In this document: piece by piece, positions 45,062-53,904 of the stretch | Position numbering within the stretch: position 1 is the first letter of the stretch | How the letters are laid out: every line of letters begins with the position of its first letter | Source: Puniceibacterium antarcticum | GTDB lineage: Bacteria > Pseudomonadota > Alphaproteobacteria > Rhodobacterales > Rhodobacteraceae | Assembly (NCBI RefSeq): GCF_002760615.1 | Contig: NZ_AWWI01000167.1 | Span: 1-64,000 of the forward strand | DNA: 64,000 nucleotides | Direction: 5' to 3' | Program-made: the position numbers and the translations under genes | The notes under the pieces: model-generated | Databases searched by the model: none | Told to the model about the DNA's origin: nothing | Seen by the model: the letters and a program-made list of their open reading frames with translations, nothing else

Positions 45062-48000
45062 AAAGTTTCAACCTTTCTGACTGGGCGCTCAAGCACCGGT
45101 CTTTTGTCTGGTTCCTGATGCTTGTCAGCATTCTGGCGGGTGCAATGTCCTATATCAATATAGGCCGCGAGGAAGATCCGAATTTCGCCATTAAGACGAT
45201 GGTCATCACCGCCAGCCTGCCCGGCGCTTCGGTCGAAGAGACGCTGAATCAAGTCACAGACCGGATCGAGAAAAAGCTCGAGGATCTGGGCTCGCTCGAT
45301 AAAACACGTTCGATCACCAAGCCGGGTGTGTCCATCGTCTATGTCGATCTTCTGGACACGACCAAGGCCAAGGATCTGCCGCGCCTTTGGCAGCAAATCC
45401 GCAACATGATGTCGGATATCCGGCCCGATTTTCCATCTGAATTCGCCGGTTTTCAGTTCAACGACGATTTCGGCGACGTCTATGGCAATATCTATGCCTT
45501 CACCTCGGACGGCTATTCCCCACGAGAGGTCCGTGACTATGTCGAGGACGCCCGCCGCGCGGTGCAGGGACTGGAGGATTCGGGCAAGGTCGAAATCTTT
45601 GGAACCCGCGATCAGGTGGTCTATCTGGAATATTCCACCGACCGGCTTGCCGCTCTGGGTGTGTCCCAGGCGGATGTCAGTGCGACACTTGCGGCACAGA
45701 ATGCCATCCTGCCGTCGGGTGAAATCGACGCCGGATCCGAACGGGTTCTGGTGCGCACCGGTGGCGGCTTTGACAATGCGCAAAGTCTGTCGGATGTGAA
45801 CCTGCGTGTGGGCGATCAGTTCTTTCGTCTGACGGATGTGGCCACCGTAACGCTCGACTATGAAGATCCGCCCTCGGAACTCTTCCGCTACAACGGGCGC
45901 GAGGCGATTGGCCTCTCTATTGGCATGCGCACGGGCGCCAATATCGTGTCTTTTGGCGAAGAACTGTCTGCCGTGATGGCCAAATACGAACAGTCGCTGC
46001 CCATCGGGATCGAAGTGCACCATGTCGCTGATCAGCCCGAAGTTGTTCAGGAAGCGGTCGGCCATTTCGTTCAGGCCCTGGTCGAGGCGGTGCTGATCGT
46101 TCTTGCGGTCAGCTTTGTGAGCCTCGGAGTTCGAGCCGGGCTTGTTGTGACGCTGACCATTCCACTGGTGCTCGCGATCACATTTGTGGTGATGAACTAT
46201 ACCGGCTTCACACTGCAGAGGATTTCGCTGGGCGCGCTGATCATCGCGCTTGGGCTGCTGGTGGACGATGCGATGATCGCGATCGAGACGATGATCTCGC
46301 GTCTGGAACTTGGCGAATCCCTGCCAAAGGCGGCGTCCTTTGCCTGGACCTCGATAGCCTTTCCGATGCTGTCGGGCACGCTTGTCACTGTTGCGGGGTT
46401 CATTCCCATCGGCTTGAACAACTCGGCGGCGGGTGAATTCACCTTTTCGCTTTTTGTCGTCATTGCAGTGGCTTTGGTGGTGTCATGGGTGGTTGCGGTT
46501 CTTTTTGCACCGCTGATCGGGGTGACGATCCTCAAGGAAAATATCGCGCATGCCCATGGTGAGCCCGGGCGCATCCGCCGGATGTTTCACGGCGTGTTGC
46601 GTGGGGCGATGCGGTTTCGCTGGCTGACCATTGCCGCGACGCTGGGCATCTTCGGCGTGTCCGTCTGGTCGATGCAATTCGTCGAAAACCAGTTCTTTCC
46701 GTCCTCGGACCGGCCAGAGCTGGTTGTCGACATTGCCTTGCAGCAGAATGTGTCGATCACCGAAACGCGCGTGACGATGGACCGTTTCGAGGCAGCGCTG
46801 AAGGACAACGAGGATGTGAAGTTCTGGACATCCTACGTCGGTCGCGGCGCGCCGCGCTTCATCCTGTCCTTCGATGTGCCGGCGCCGAGCGCGAACACGG
46901 GGCAGATCGTGATCCAGACGCCGGGGATCGAGTCGCGCAACCGTTTGAAAGATCAGCTTACGAAACTGGCGGCGGATGAATTCCCCGGCGTTGATATCTT
47001 CGTCAAGCTGCTGGAAATCGGGCCGCCGGTGGGCCGTCCGGTACAGTATCGTGTGACCGGTTCGGATCTGGACGGGTTGCGGGATGTTGCACGCAATATG
47101 GCCGCACTTGTCGCAACGGACGATCGGACGGACAATATCGTCATGGACTGGAACGAACCGTCCCGGGTGGTTCGTGTCGATATCGTGCAGGACCGGGTGC
47201 GCCTGCTGGGGCTGACCTCGCGCGACATCGCCTCGGCGCTGAACGGAATCTATGACGGCACCGCGGTGACCGAACTGCGCGATGGCACCTATCTGGTGGA
47301 TCTGATTGCGCGCGGTTCCGATGCGACGCGATCCTCAATCGAGGGCCTGACCAACCTGCAGCTTGGCGGCCCGGACGGCCAGCCCGTGCCGCTGTCCTCA
47401 ATCGCGGTGTTCAGATACGACACGGAACAGCCGGTGATCCGTCAGGAAAACCGCCGCCCGACGATCACAATCAAGGCCGCGATCACAACCAAGGATCAGC
47501 CTGCGACAATCGTCAATGCGCTGGCTGACAAGGTGGCAGAGTTCAATGCGAACCTGCCAAAGGGCTTCAGTGTCGAGGTCGGCGGTTCGGTAGAATCCAG
47601 TGCGGAATCGCAGGCACCGATTGCTGCGGTTGTGCCCTTGATGCTGCTGATCATGGCGTTTCTGGTGATGGTGCAGATGCAAAGCTTCCGCCGCGCATTT
47701 GTGGTCTTTGCCGCGGCGCCTCTGGGGCTGATCGGGGTGGTGGCGGCACTGCTGCCCTCCGGCGCGCCGCTCGGCTTCGTGGCGATCCTTGGTGTTCTCG
47801 CGCTCATCGGGATCCTGATCCGCAACTCGATCATTCTTGTGCATGAGATCGAAGTGCAGATCAATGATCACGGGCTTTCCCCTTGGGATGCGGTATTCAC
47901 GGCCTCTGACAGCCGGGCACGACCGATCCTGCTGACGGCAGCGGCGGCGAGCCTCGCTCTGATCCCGATCTCGCGGCAGATCTTCTGGGGGCCGATGGCC

Positions 48001-48108
48001 TTTGCGATGATGGGCGGGATCATTGCCGGCACAGTGGTGACACTGGTGTTTGTGCCTGCTCTCTATCTGGCGGTCTATCGGGTCAAGCGACCAGCAAGCA
48101 CGGCTTGA
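45058..48108 (+). CDS. RND-family multidrug efflux permease (AcrB/TriC-like)
   Basis: This 1016-residue inner-membrane pump has a single N-terminal helix, a periplasmic porter domain and the 12-helix RND core. Visible features: NIGREEDPNFAIKTMVITASLPGASVEETLNQVTDRIE, the helix IALGLLVDDAMIAIETMISRLE with the proton-relay aspartate pair (LVDDAMIAIE), and the C-terminal half repeating the layout (AILGVLALIGILIRNSIILVHEIE). It exports hydrophobic or aromatic compounds using the proton gradient. The operon contains no outer-membrane channel gene, so it must borrow one (TolC-like) from elsewhere. Substrate unknown. Confidence 0.95.
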   Translation: MKSFNLSDWALKHRSFVWFLMLVSILAGAMSYINIGREEDPNFAIKTMVITASLPGASVEETLNQVTDRIEKKLEDLGSLDKTRSITKPGVSIVYVDLLDTTKAKDLPRLWQQIRNMMSDIRPDFPSEFAGFQFNDDFGDVYGNIYAFTSDGYSPREVRDYVEDARRAVQGLEDSGKVEIFGTRDQVVYLEYSTDRLAALGVSQADVSATLAAQNAILPSGEIDAGSERVLVRTGGGFDNAQSLSDVNLRVGDQFFRLTDVATVTLDYEDPPSELFRYNGREAIGLSIGMRTGANIVSFGEELSAVMAKYEQSLPIGIEVHHVADQPEVVQEAVGHFVQALVEAVLIVLAVSFVSLGVRAGLVVTLTIPLVLAITFVVMNYTGFTLQRISLGALIIALGLLVDDAMIAIETMISRLELGESLPKAASFAWTSIAFPMLSGTLVTVAGFIPIGLNNSAAGEFTFSLFVVIAVALVVSWVVAVLFAPLIGVTILKENIAHAHGEPGRIRRMFHGVLRGAMRFRWLTIAATLGIFGVSVWSMQFVENQFFPSSDRPELVVDIALQQNVSITETRVTMDRFEAALKDNEDVKFWTSYVGRGAPRFILSFDVPAPSANTGQIVIQTPGIESRNRLKDQLTKLAADEFPGVDIFVKLLEIGPPVGRPVQYRVTGSDLDGLRDVARNMAALVATDDRTDNIVMDWNEPSRVVRVDIVQDRVRLLGLTSRDIASALNGIYDGTAVTELRDGTYLVDLIARGSDATRSSIEGLTNLQLGGPDGQPVPLSSIAVFRYDTEQPVIRQENRRPTITIKAAITTKDQPATIVNALADKVAEFNANLPKGFSVEVGGSVESSAESQAPIAAVVPLMLLIMAFLVMVQMQSFRRAFVVFAAAPLGLIGVVAALLPSGAPLGFVAILGVLALIGILIRNSIILVHEIEVQINDHGLSPWDAVFTASDSRARPILLTAAAASLALIPISRQIFWGPMAFAMMGGIIAGTVVTLVFVPALYLAVYRVKRPASTA

Positions 48109-48128
48109 AAAGATGTGCAGAGCCGTGA

Positions 48129-48410
48129 TTTGGCAGAAGGTTTAAGGGGCTGCGATATTTGCCGCCGGATCTTAGCTTTTTCGGGTATCTGTCTGGTCCG
48201 AAGGTCGGCGCGTTCGTGTGCAACCTTGTGCATCTCTATGCGGTGGGGGAGCTTATGCTTTGTGTCGGTCATGCGCTGGCACAACCTGTTCTTGCCGCGC
48301 TCGGGGCTCTTTGGATCGCGCATTCCGGTTTTGACCGGATGCTTGGCTACGGGCTGAAGTCCCCCAAAGGGTTTGGCGACACTCCTCTTGGATGCATCGG
48401 CAAAACCTGA
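48129..48410 (+). pseudogene. Truncated DUF4260 remnant
   Basis: The frame from 48129 gives LPPDLSFFGYLSGPKVGAFVCNLVHLY, then GALWIAHSGFDRMLGYGLKSPKGFGDTPLG. These are the recognisable blocks of small DUF4260 membrane proteins (PDLS-GYL-GP-G and IAH-GFDR-LGYGLK-P). A full DUF4260 protein has an extra N-terminal helix of about 30 residues; here that part is missing, an in-frame stop precedes the fragment at 48126, and only a TTG could serve as a start. Probably a decayed gene cut off when the efflux operon moved in beside it; a short functional form is not excluded. Confidence 0.65.
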
Positions 48411-48434
48411 TCACCGACGGCTTCGCTGCAGATT

Positions 48435-48466
48435 AAAAAAGCCCCCGACGCCAAAGTGCCGGGGGC
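48435..48466 (-). terminator. Minus-strand terminator for the DegP-type gene
   Basis: GCCCCCG (48441-48447) and CGGGGGC (48460-48466) make a 7-bp GC-only stem; on the minus strand it is followed by TTTTTT. It ends the transcript of the protease gene that begins at 49762. The 180 bp between this and the protease stop hold another palindrome but no gene. Confidence 0.8.
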
Positions 48467-48607
48467 CAAGTGTTTACGGGAGTTTAGACGAGGTAAGGGA
48501 GAGGTGAGGTAAACCCTGAGGGAAGGGAGGGGTCCCATCAGGCTTTCATTGACGTGCTACGGCCTCTCCCAGATACCGCAGCACGTTTTCCCGCTCTCAC
48601 ACGGGCG

Positions 48608-48637
48608 CCTCGGCATACGGGGGGGCATATGCCGAGG
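48608..48637. repeat. 10-bp inverted repeat next to the DegP-type stop codon
   Basis: CCTCGGCATA and TATGCCGAGG are perfect 10-bp arms around a G-rich 10-base loop, 10 bp past the protease stop on its strand. It may be a first hairpin of a two-part terminator or protect the mRNA 3' end. Confidence 0.6.
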
Positions 48638-48646
48638 AATTCCAGA

Positions 48647-49762
48647 TCAGGCGTCCTGCTTGGGCAGCGTGCCGACGATCACATCGATGGTTTTTTCCGA
48701 CCCTTTGTGCAGGACGGTCATCGGCGCGGTCGAGTCCGGATCGGTGGCTGCAACGGCGCGGGTCAGATCACGCAGCTCAGTGATAGGCTTGCCATTGAAG
48801 GACAGGATGATGTCGCCTTTTTCCAGTCCTGCCTTGGCCGCAGGGCTGTCGTCGCTGACTTTTTCGACCACTGCGCCCTTGGGCTGGCTGTAGCCAAGCA
48901 CCTGCGCGATGTCGTCAGGCATCGGTTTGATCTGGACGCCCAGCCAGCCACGGGTGATCACTCCGCCGTCGGACAGGTCCGCGACGATGCTCTGGACCAG
49001 ATCGGACGGTACGGCAAAGCCGATTCCCACCGATCCGCCGTCCGGCGAAAAGATTGCCGTATTCATCCCGATCACGTCCCCTGCGTTGTTGAACAGCGGA
49101 CCACCCGAATTGCCCTTGTTGATCGCCGCATCCGTCTGGATGAAGTCATCATAGGGACCCGAGTTGATGTTGCGCGACATGGCCGAAACGATCCCGGATG
49201 TCACTGTTCCGCCCAGACCAAAGGGGTTGCCGACGGCCACCACCTCGTCACCTGGGCGCATCTTGTCGGAATCGCCGAACTTGATGAAGGGCAGCTTTTC
49301 CTCAGAGGTGATCTGGATCAGCGCCACATCGGTCAGCGGGTCACTTCCCAGCACCTTGGCCGGAAAGCTGCGCCCGTCGGCCATCTTCACGGTCACCGTA
49401 TCGGCCCCGTCGACAACATGATTGTTGGTGACGATCTTGCCATCCTCGGAAATGATAAAGCCCGAACCAAGCGCCTGACGCGGTGCCTGCTCAGTGCCCT
49501 GCGGCATCATTTGTTCGAACTGGCGGCGCAGCTCTTCGGGCATGCCTTCGGGGAACTGAAGGTTGGCTGCTGCCGGATCTGCCTTTTCGGTGACCTCGAT
49601 AAAGACCACGGCGGGTGACACAGCCGCGACCAGATCGCCGTAGCCGCCTGCTGGCACGGCCATCGCCGGGGTGGCCGTGGTCAGGGTGACGCCGGTCGCG
49701 CTCAGCGCAGCCATGAGAGCCGCGGATCCGGCAAGTCGGCGAAGAAGGGGGGTAGATTTCAT
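48647..49762 (-). CDS. DegP/DegQ-type periplasmic serine protease (one PDZ domain)
   Basis: This 371-residue protein has a signal peptide (ALSATGVTLTTATPAMA), the trypsin-like triad His115 (VTNNHVVDG), Asp145 (DPLTDVALIQ) and Ser219 (NKGNSGGPLF), and a single PDZ domain (RGWLGVQIKPMPDDIAQVLG, AGLEKGDIILSFNGKPITELRDL). DegP and DegQ have two PDZ domains; with one it resembles DegS, but there is no membrane anchor, so it is probably soluble in the periplasm. It degrades or senses misfolded envelope proteins. It is divergent from a two-component system, suggesting envelope-stress control. Confidence 0.92.
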   Translation of the reverse strand: MKSTPLLRRLAGSAALMAALSATGVTLTTATPAMAVPAGGYGDLVAAVSPAVVFIEVTEKADPAAANLQFPEGMPEELRRQFEQMMPQGTEQAPRQALGSGFIISEDGKIVTNNHVVDGADTVTVKMADGRSFPAKVLGSDPLTDVALIQITSEEKLPFIKFGDSDKMRPGDEVVAVGNPFGLGGTVTSGIVSAMSRNINSGPYDDFIQTDAAINKGNSGGPLFNNAGDVIGMNTAIFSPDGGSVGIGFAVPSDLVQSIVADLSDGGVITRGWLGVQIKPMPDDIAQVLGYSQPKGAVVEKVSDDSPAAKAGLEKGDIILSFNGKPITELRDLTRAVAATDPDSTAPMTVLHKGSEKTIDVIVGTLPKQDA

Positions 49763-49938
49763 CTGCGAACGCTCCGTTGGTGGTTGTCTTGATGCGCTCA
49801 AGATGACGATCGGACCTCACAGCCGTGTGCATCCGGCTATACAAATAGTTTAACCAGCGCGCGGCCCTTGCCCTGAAGCGTCGTAGCGCTGATTTTAGGA
49901 CAAGGGTCCTGGGTGGGCCGAAACCGGATGAGGTCGAC

Positions 49939-50610
49939 ATGAAACTGCTGGTGGTCGAGGATGATGTGACGACGGGAGCCTATATCGCACGGGGTTTGCG
50001 TGAAGAGGGACAAAGCGTCGATCTGGTCGCTTCGGGGCGCGAGGGTCTGATTCAGGCGACCGGCGGCAGTTATGACGTGCTGATCGTTGATCGCATGTTG
50101 CCCGAGATTGACGGGATGACCTTGGTCAAGACCCTGCGCGGCGCTGGTAACCGCACGCCGGTGCTGTTTCTGACCTCGCTGGGCAGTGTCGAGGATCGGA
50201 TCAGCGGGCTGAACGCGGGTGGCGATGACTACCTTGTCAAACCCTTCGCTTTTGGTGAACTGTCTGCCCGTGTCGCGGCGCTGGCCCGGCGCCCGCAGGC
50301 CGTGGATCAGGAAACGGTGCTGCGCGCCGGCACGCTTGAGATGGATCTGATCGCCCGCAAGGTCACGCGGGAGGGGCAGGAAATTGACCTGCTGCCGCGC
50401 GAATTTGCCATCCTAGAACATCTGATCCGGCGCAAGGGGCGGGTGCAGACCCGCACCATGCTGCTGGAATCGGTCTGGGATATTTCCTTTGACCCTATGA
50501 CCAATGTCGTCGAAACCCATATCAGCCGGTTGCGCGCCAAGGTCGACAAGCCCTTTGAAACCGAACTGATCAAGACCGTGCGCGGCGCCGGTTACCGGAT
50601 CGACGCGTGA
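49939..50610 (+). CDS. OmpR-family response regulator
   Basis: This 223-residue protein has a receiver domain with the acidic pair VVEDD, phospho-acceptor Asp51 (VLIVDRMLPEIDG), and Lys101 (YLVKPFAF), and a winged-helix DNA-binding domain (LIARKVTREGQEIDLLPREFAILEHLIRRKGRVQTRTMLLESVWDISFDPMTNVVETHISRLRAKVD in pieces). It is closest in feel to QseB/CpxR/TctD-type regulators. The histidine kinase follows with a 4-bp overlap. Divergent from the DegP-type gene, 176 bp apart, which it may control. Confidence 0.93.
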   Translation: MKLLVVEDDVTTGAYIARGLREEGQSVDLVASGREGLIQATGGSYDVLIVDRMLPEIDGMTLVKTLRGAGNRTPVLFLTSLGSVEDRISGLNAGGDDYLVKPFAFGELSARVAALARRPQAVDQETVLRAGTLEMDLIARKVTREGQEIDLLPREFAILEHLIRRKGRVQTRTMLLESVWDISFDPMTNVVETHISRLRAKVDKPFETELIKTVRGAGYRIDA

Positions 50611-51956
50611 CCCTGACACGCGATTCGATGCTGCGCTCCATGCCGCTGCGGCTTGCGGGCGGGCTTGTGCTGTTGTTTTCGGTTGTGTCGCTGCTGGGGC
50701 TGCTGGCCAGCTATGTCTACACTCAGGCCTCGTTCGAACAGACCATGCGCGCCGACCTGTCGCAGGACATGGCCGGTTTCAGTGCCGCGCCCTCTGCTGC
50801 GGCTCTGGCGGCGCTGGTCCAGGCCGAGGCACGTTCAACCGATCCAGAACGTGTGGTGCTCAGCTATTTTGCCCCCAACGGGCTGCATTATGGCAATGCG
50901 GTGGTGGCCAAGGATGACGATGGATACCGCATCCTGACCGATCTGCCGGACCGGCCCGAAATTACCGGACGCTACCTTGCATTGACGGCCTCAATGCAGG
51001 GCGGGCAGCTGACCGTGGCGCGCAGCCGGGCGCAGATTGATGCTCTGCGCGGCGTGTTTCTGAACATCCTTGGGCTCAGCCTTTTGCCGACAATCCTGAT
51101 TGCGCTGTCCGGGGGGCTGATCCTCGCCCGGCGCAGCGCGCGGCATGTGGCGGTGATTGGTGGCACGCTGGATCGGCTGACCTCTGGCGATATGCAGGCG
51201 CGGGTGGGCGGCGTCGGGGGCTGGTCTGACGATCTGGCCCGGATCGGCGCCAAGGTCGACCAGATGGCGCGCTCACAAGAGGATACGGTGGCAAGCCTGC
51301 GACAGGTGTCGTCGGACATTGCGCATGACCTCAAGACTCCGATTCAGCGTGTGGCGGTGCATCTGGACGAGCTGTCGCAAAAGGATCTGCCCGAGGAGGA
51401 GCGGGTGCTGGTGGACAAGGCGCTCGACGAACTCGATGGGATCGTGTCGGTCTTCCACTCGCTGCTGCAATTGGCGCAGATCGAAAGCGGATCCCCCCGG
51501 GCGCGGTTCACCTCTGTTGATCTGACCGCCCTGTGCCAGACACTGTGCGATGTTTACGAACCCTCGGCGGCAGAGAATGGTCAGACGCTGACCTGTGCGC
51601 TGCCGTGTGATCCGGTGCGCCCCGTGAACGGGGATCGCAATCTGCTGGGGCAGGTGTTGGCCAACCTGATCGAGAATGCCCTGCGCCACACACCCAAGGA
51701 CAGCACGATCACCGTCACCCTGTCGCAAGGCGTCAGCCATGTGGACCTCTCCGTAACCGATTCCGGTCCCGGCATCCCCGAAGCCGAGCGCGAGCTTGTG
51801 CTGCGCCGTCTCTACCGGCTGGACCGCAGCCGCACAACGCCGGGCAATGGTCTGGGGCTCAGCCTTGTGGCAAGCATTGCGCAGGTGCACAACGCCAGAC
51901 TGACGCTGGCGGATGCCGGGCCCGGTCTGTGCGCCACGCTCAGCTTTCCCGGCTGA
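50607..51956 (+). CDS. Membrane sensor histidine kinase
   Basis: This 449-residue kinase begins with GTG inside the regulator stop (GTGA). It has TM1 (residues 15-38), a periplasmic sensor of about 110 residues, TM2 (150-172), HAMP, the HisKA box SSDIAHDLKTPIQRVAVHLDEL (phospho-acceptor His240), and the HATPase with NLIENALRHTP, DSGPGIPEAE and GNGLGLSLVASIAQVHN. It phosphorylates the partner encoded just upstream. The signal is unknown. Its last 17 bp overlap the end of the convergent GntR gene. Confidence 0.93.
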   Translation: MTLTRDSMLRSMPLRLAGGLVLLFSVVSLLGLLASYVYTQASFEQTMRADLSQDMAGFSAAPSAAALAALVQAEARSTDPERVVLSYFAPNGLHYGNAVVAKDDDGYRILTDLPDRPEITGRYLALTASMQGGQLTVARSRAQIDALRGVFLNILGLSLLPTILIALSGGLILARRSARHVAVIGGTLDRLTSGDMQARVGGVGGWSDDLARIGAKVDQMARSQEDTVASLRQVSSDIAHDLKTPIQRVAVHLDELSQKDLPEEERVLVDKALDELDGIVSVFHSLLQLAQIESGSPRARFTSVDLTALCQTLCDVYEPSAAENGQTLTCALPCDPVRPVNGDRNLLGQVLANLIENALRHTPKDSTITVTLSQGVSHVDLSVTDSGPGIPEAERELVLRRLYRLDRSRTTPGNGLGLSLVASIAQVHNARLTLADAGPGLCATLSFPG

Positions 51957-52659
51957 GCAAAGCGTCTTTCAATGACCTTGGCGGCGCTGCGCACTGATGC
52001 AGATCCAGCGCCTCATGCAACTCCAGCAAGTGATTGCGCATGAGCTCTTCTGCATGCTGTCCGTCGCCTTCGGCGATCGCCTCAATCAGCGCGTGATGGG
52101 CGTGGCTGTCGCACAGCGCGCTGTCGCGACGGGAATAGAGCGCGATGATCAGTGAGGATCGCGCGATCAGCGTTTCGATGAAACCCGCGATGGTGGCCTG
52201 TGCGGCGATACCGGCAATGTCGATGTGAAACAGGCCCGACAGGTGCAGCGCGCGGCCCCGATCCCCTGCATCCATGGCGGCATGTTCCAGCGCGATATGT
52301 TCGCGCAGCCTGTAAACATCTGCATCCGTGGCAAGGGTCGCAGCCTTATGGGCGGTGCGAGGTTCCAGCAGTTCCCGCGTTTCGAACACTTCGCGCGCCT
52401 CTTGCTGGCTGGGTTGCGCGACAAAGGCACCCCGGTTGCGCTGCATTTCGACCAGCTGGATATGCGCAAGCCGCTGCAGCGCCGCCCGCACGATGGTGCG
52501 CGACACACCATAAACCTCGCCAATCTCATCCTCGCCCAGCTTGGTGCCGGGCAGAAGGCGGTGTTCATGGATCGCCAGCGACAGCGCCCCGGCCACGCGA
52601 TCACTTGCGGCAAGACGGTCCGGATCTCTGTAAAGGGTGGGGCTCGATTTTGGCATCAT
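51940..52659 (-). CDS. GntR-family regulator, FadR/FCD subfamily
   Basis: This 239-residue protein has an N-terminal winged helix (DRVAGALSLAIHEHRLLPGTKLGEDEIGEVYGVSRTIVRAALQRLAHIQLVEMQRNRGAFVA) and a C-terminal all-helical FCD ligand domain with metal-binding histidines (FHIDIAGIA, CDSHAHHALIEAI). Such repressors release DNA when they bind a carboxylate or amine catabolite. It is divergent from the polyamine-type ABC operon and probably represses it and the downstream catabolic genes. The start is one of two adjacent ATGs at 52659 and 52656. The ligand may be the amino acid or an acid product of that pathway (inference). Confidence 0.9.
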   Translation of the reverse strand: MMPKSSPTLYRDPDRLAASDRVAGALSLAIHEHRLLPGTKLGEDEIGEVYGVSRTIVRAALQRLAHIQLVEMQRNRGAFVAQPSQQEAREVFETRELLEPRTAHKAATLATDADVYRLREHIALEHAAMDAGDRGRALHLSGLFHIDIAGIAAQATIAGFIETLIARSSLIIALYSRRDSALCDSHAHHALIEAIAEGDGQHAEELMRNHLLELHEALDLHQCAAPPRSLKDALLSRES

Positions 52660-52737
52660 CACATCTTTCAGCGATGCAATGGCAGAATCACGAACGCCCG
52701 ACAAGGCGGGACCAGATGGACGCAATCTCAGCCAGCT

Positions 52738-52747
52738 TTGTATACAA
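52738..52747 (+). promoter_or_regulatory. Candidate operator for the GntR/FCD regulator
   Basis: TTGTATACAA is a perfect 10-bp palindrome in the gap between the divergent regulator and the ABC operon. FCD-type GntR proteins often recognise such TTGTNTACAA-like sites. It lies 144 bp before the ATPase start and 78 bp before the regulator. Confidence 0.55.
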
Positions 52748-52890
52748 TGTTGTGTCCAAAAAAGGGACAGAAGCCTGTGGATCTGCGCTTTTTTTGAGCA
52801 GTTTGATGTACCGAAGGCCGACAACTGCGAACTCTGTTTGCGCGATCGCCCATGTCTTCGGTTAACCTCAAAGTAAGCCACGGGGGAACC

Positions 52891-53874
52891 ATGAGCCAGC
52901 CCATCCAAGACCTTGAACTGGTGTCCGTCACCAAACGTTATGGCAAGACTGTCGCGGTCGATGCCATCAACCATCATTTCCGGCCAGGAAGTTACACGTG
53001 CCTGCTGGGGCCGTCTGGCTGTGGAAAATCATCGACCCTCCGGATGATCGCGGGGCACGAATCGGTGAGCGAGGGCGCGATCAACCTTGCCGGGCGCGAC
53101 ATATCTTACCTGCCGCCCGCAAAGCGCGGCACGGCGATGATGTTCCAGAGCTATGCGCTGTTCCCGCATCTGACCGTCACCGACAATGTCGCCTTCAGCC
53201 TCAAGATGAAGGGTGTGGACGCGAAAGAACGCCGCGCCAAGGCGGCGGAAATGCTGGAGCTTGTCGATCTGTCGGCTATGGCCGAACGCCTGCCCGATCA
53301 GTTGTCTGGCGGTCAGCAACAGCGCGTGGCGCTGGCGCGTGCGCTGATCACGCGGCCTCAGGTGCTGCTGCTGGACGAACCCCTGTCGGCGCTGGACCCG
53401 TTCCTGCGCATCCGCATGCGCGGCGAGCTGCGCAAGCTGCAAAACGAACTGGGGATCAGTTTCGTACATGTCACCCACGGTCAGGACGAAGCCCTCGCGC
53501 TCGCGGATGAGATCGTGGTGATGAACAACGCGGTGATCGAACAGGCGGGCCCCGCGCGGGATGTGTTTAATGCGCCCCGCACCCGGTTTGTGGCCCAGTT
53601 CATGGGGGGGCATAACGTTGTCGCCCTGCCGGAGGGATATTTTGCCATTCGCACCGACGCCGTGGGCGTTAGCACCCCGGGTATGGGCGTCGAGGCGCAT
53701 GTGACCGGTATCGAATATCAGGGCACGCATGTCTCTGTTCTGGCCCGGATCACCGGGGATCAGGAAGTGACCGCGCTGGTGCCCGAAGACGTGTTCTATG
53801 CCAAGCCGCATACCCCGGGCGACCGCGTCGGTCTGACCTGGGACACCAAGAATCTGCATAAACTGACCGCGTGA
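52891..53874 (+). CDS. ABC transporter ATPase, polyamine/Fe type (PotA-like)
   Basis: This 327-residue ATPase has Walker [10 protein letters not shown] (residues 40-48), Q-loop [14 protein letters not shown], signature [15 protein letters not shown], Walker [13 protein letters not shown] and the switch His in VTHGQDEAL, followed by a short TOBE-like C-terminal domain. It powers the permeases encoded downstream. The start at 52891 is preceded by a G-rich site; an ATG at 52852 is less likely. PotA-type operons carry spermidine, putrescine or related cationic amines or amino acids; the exact ligand is unknown. Confidence 0.92.
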   Translation: MSQPIQDLELVSVTKRYGKTVAVDAINHHFRPGSYTCLLGPSGCGKSSTLRMIAGHESVSEGAINLAGRDISYLPPAKRGTAMMFQSYALFPHLTVTDNVAFSLKMKGVDAKERRAKAAEMLELVDLSAMAERLPDQLSGGQQQRVALARALITRPQVLLLDEPLSALDPFLRIRMRGELRKLQNELGISFVHVTHGQDEALALADEIVVMNNAVIEQAGPARDVFNAPRTRFVAQFMGGHNVVALPEGYFAIRTDAVGVSTPGMGVEAHVTGIEYQGTHVSVLARITGDQEVTALVPEDVFYAKPHTPGDRVGLTWDTKNLHKLTA

Positions 53875-53904
53875 AGCGGCGATATGTCTGACAAGGAGAG
53901 TATC

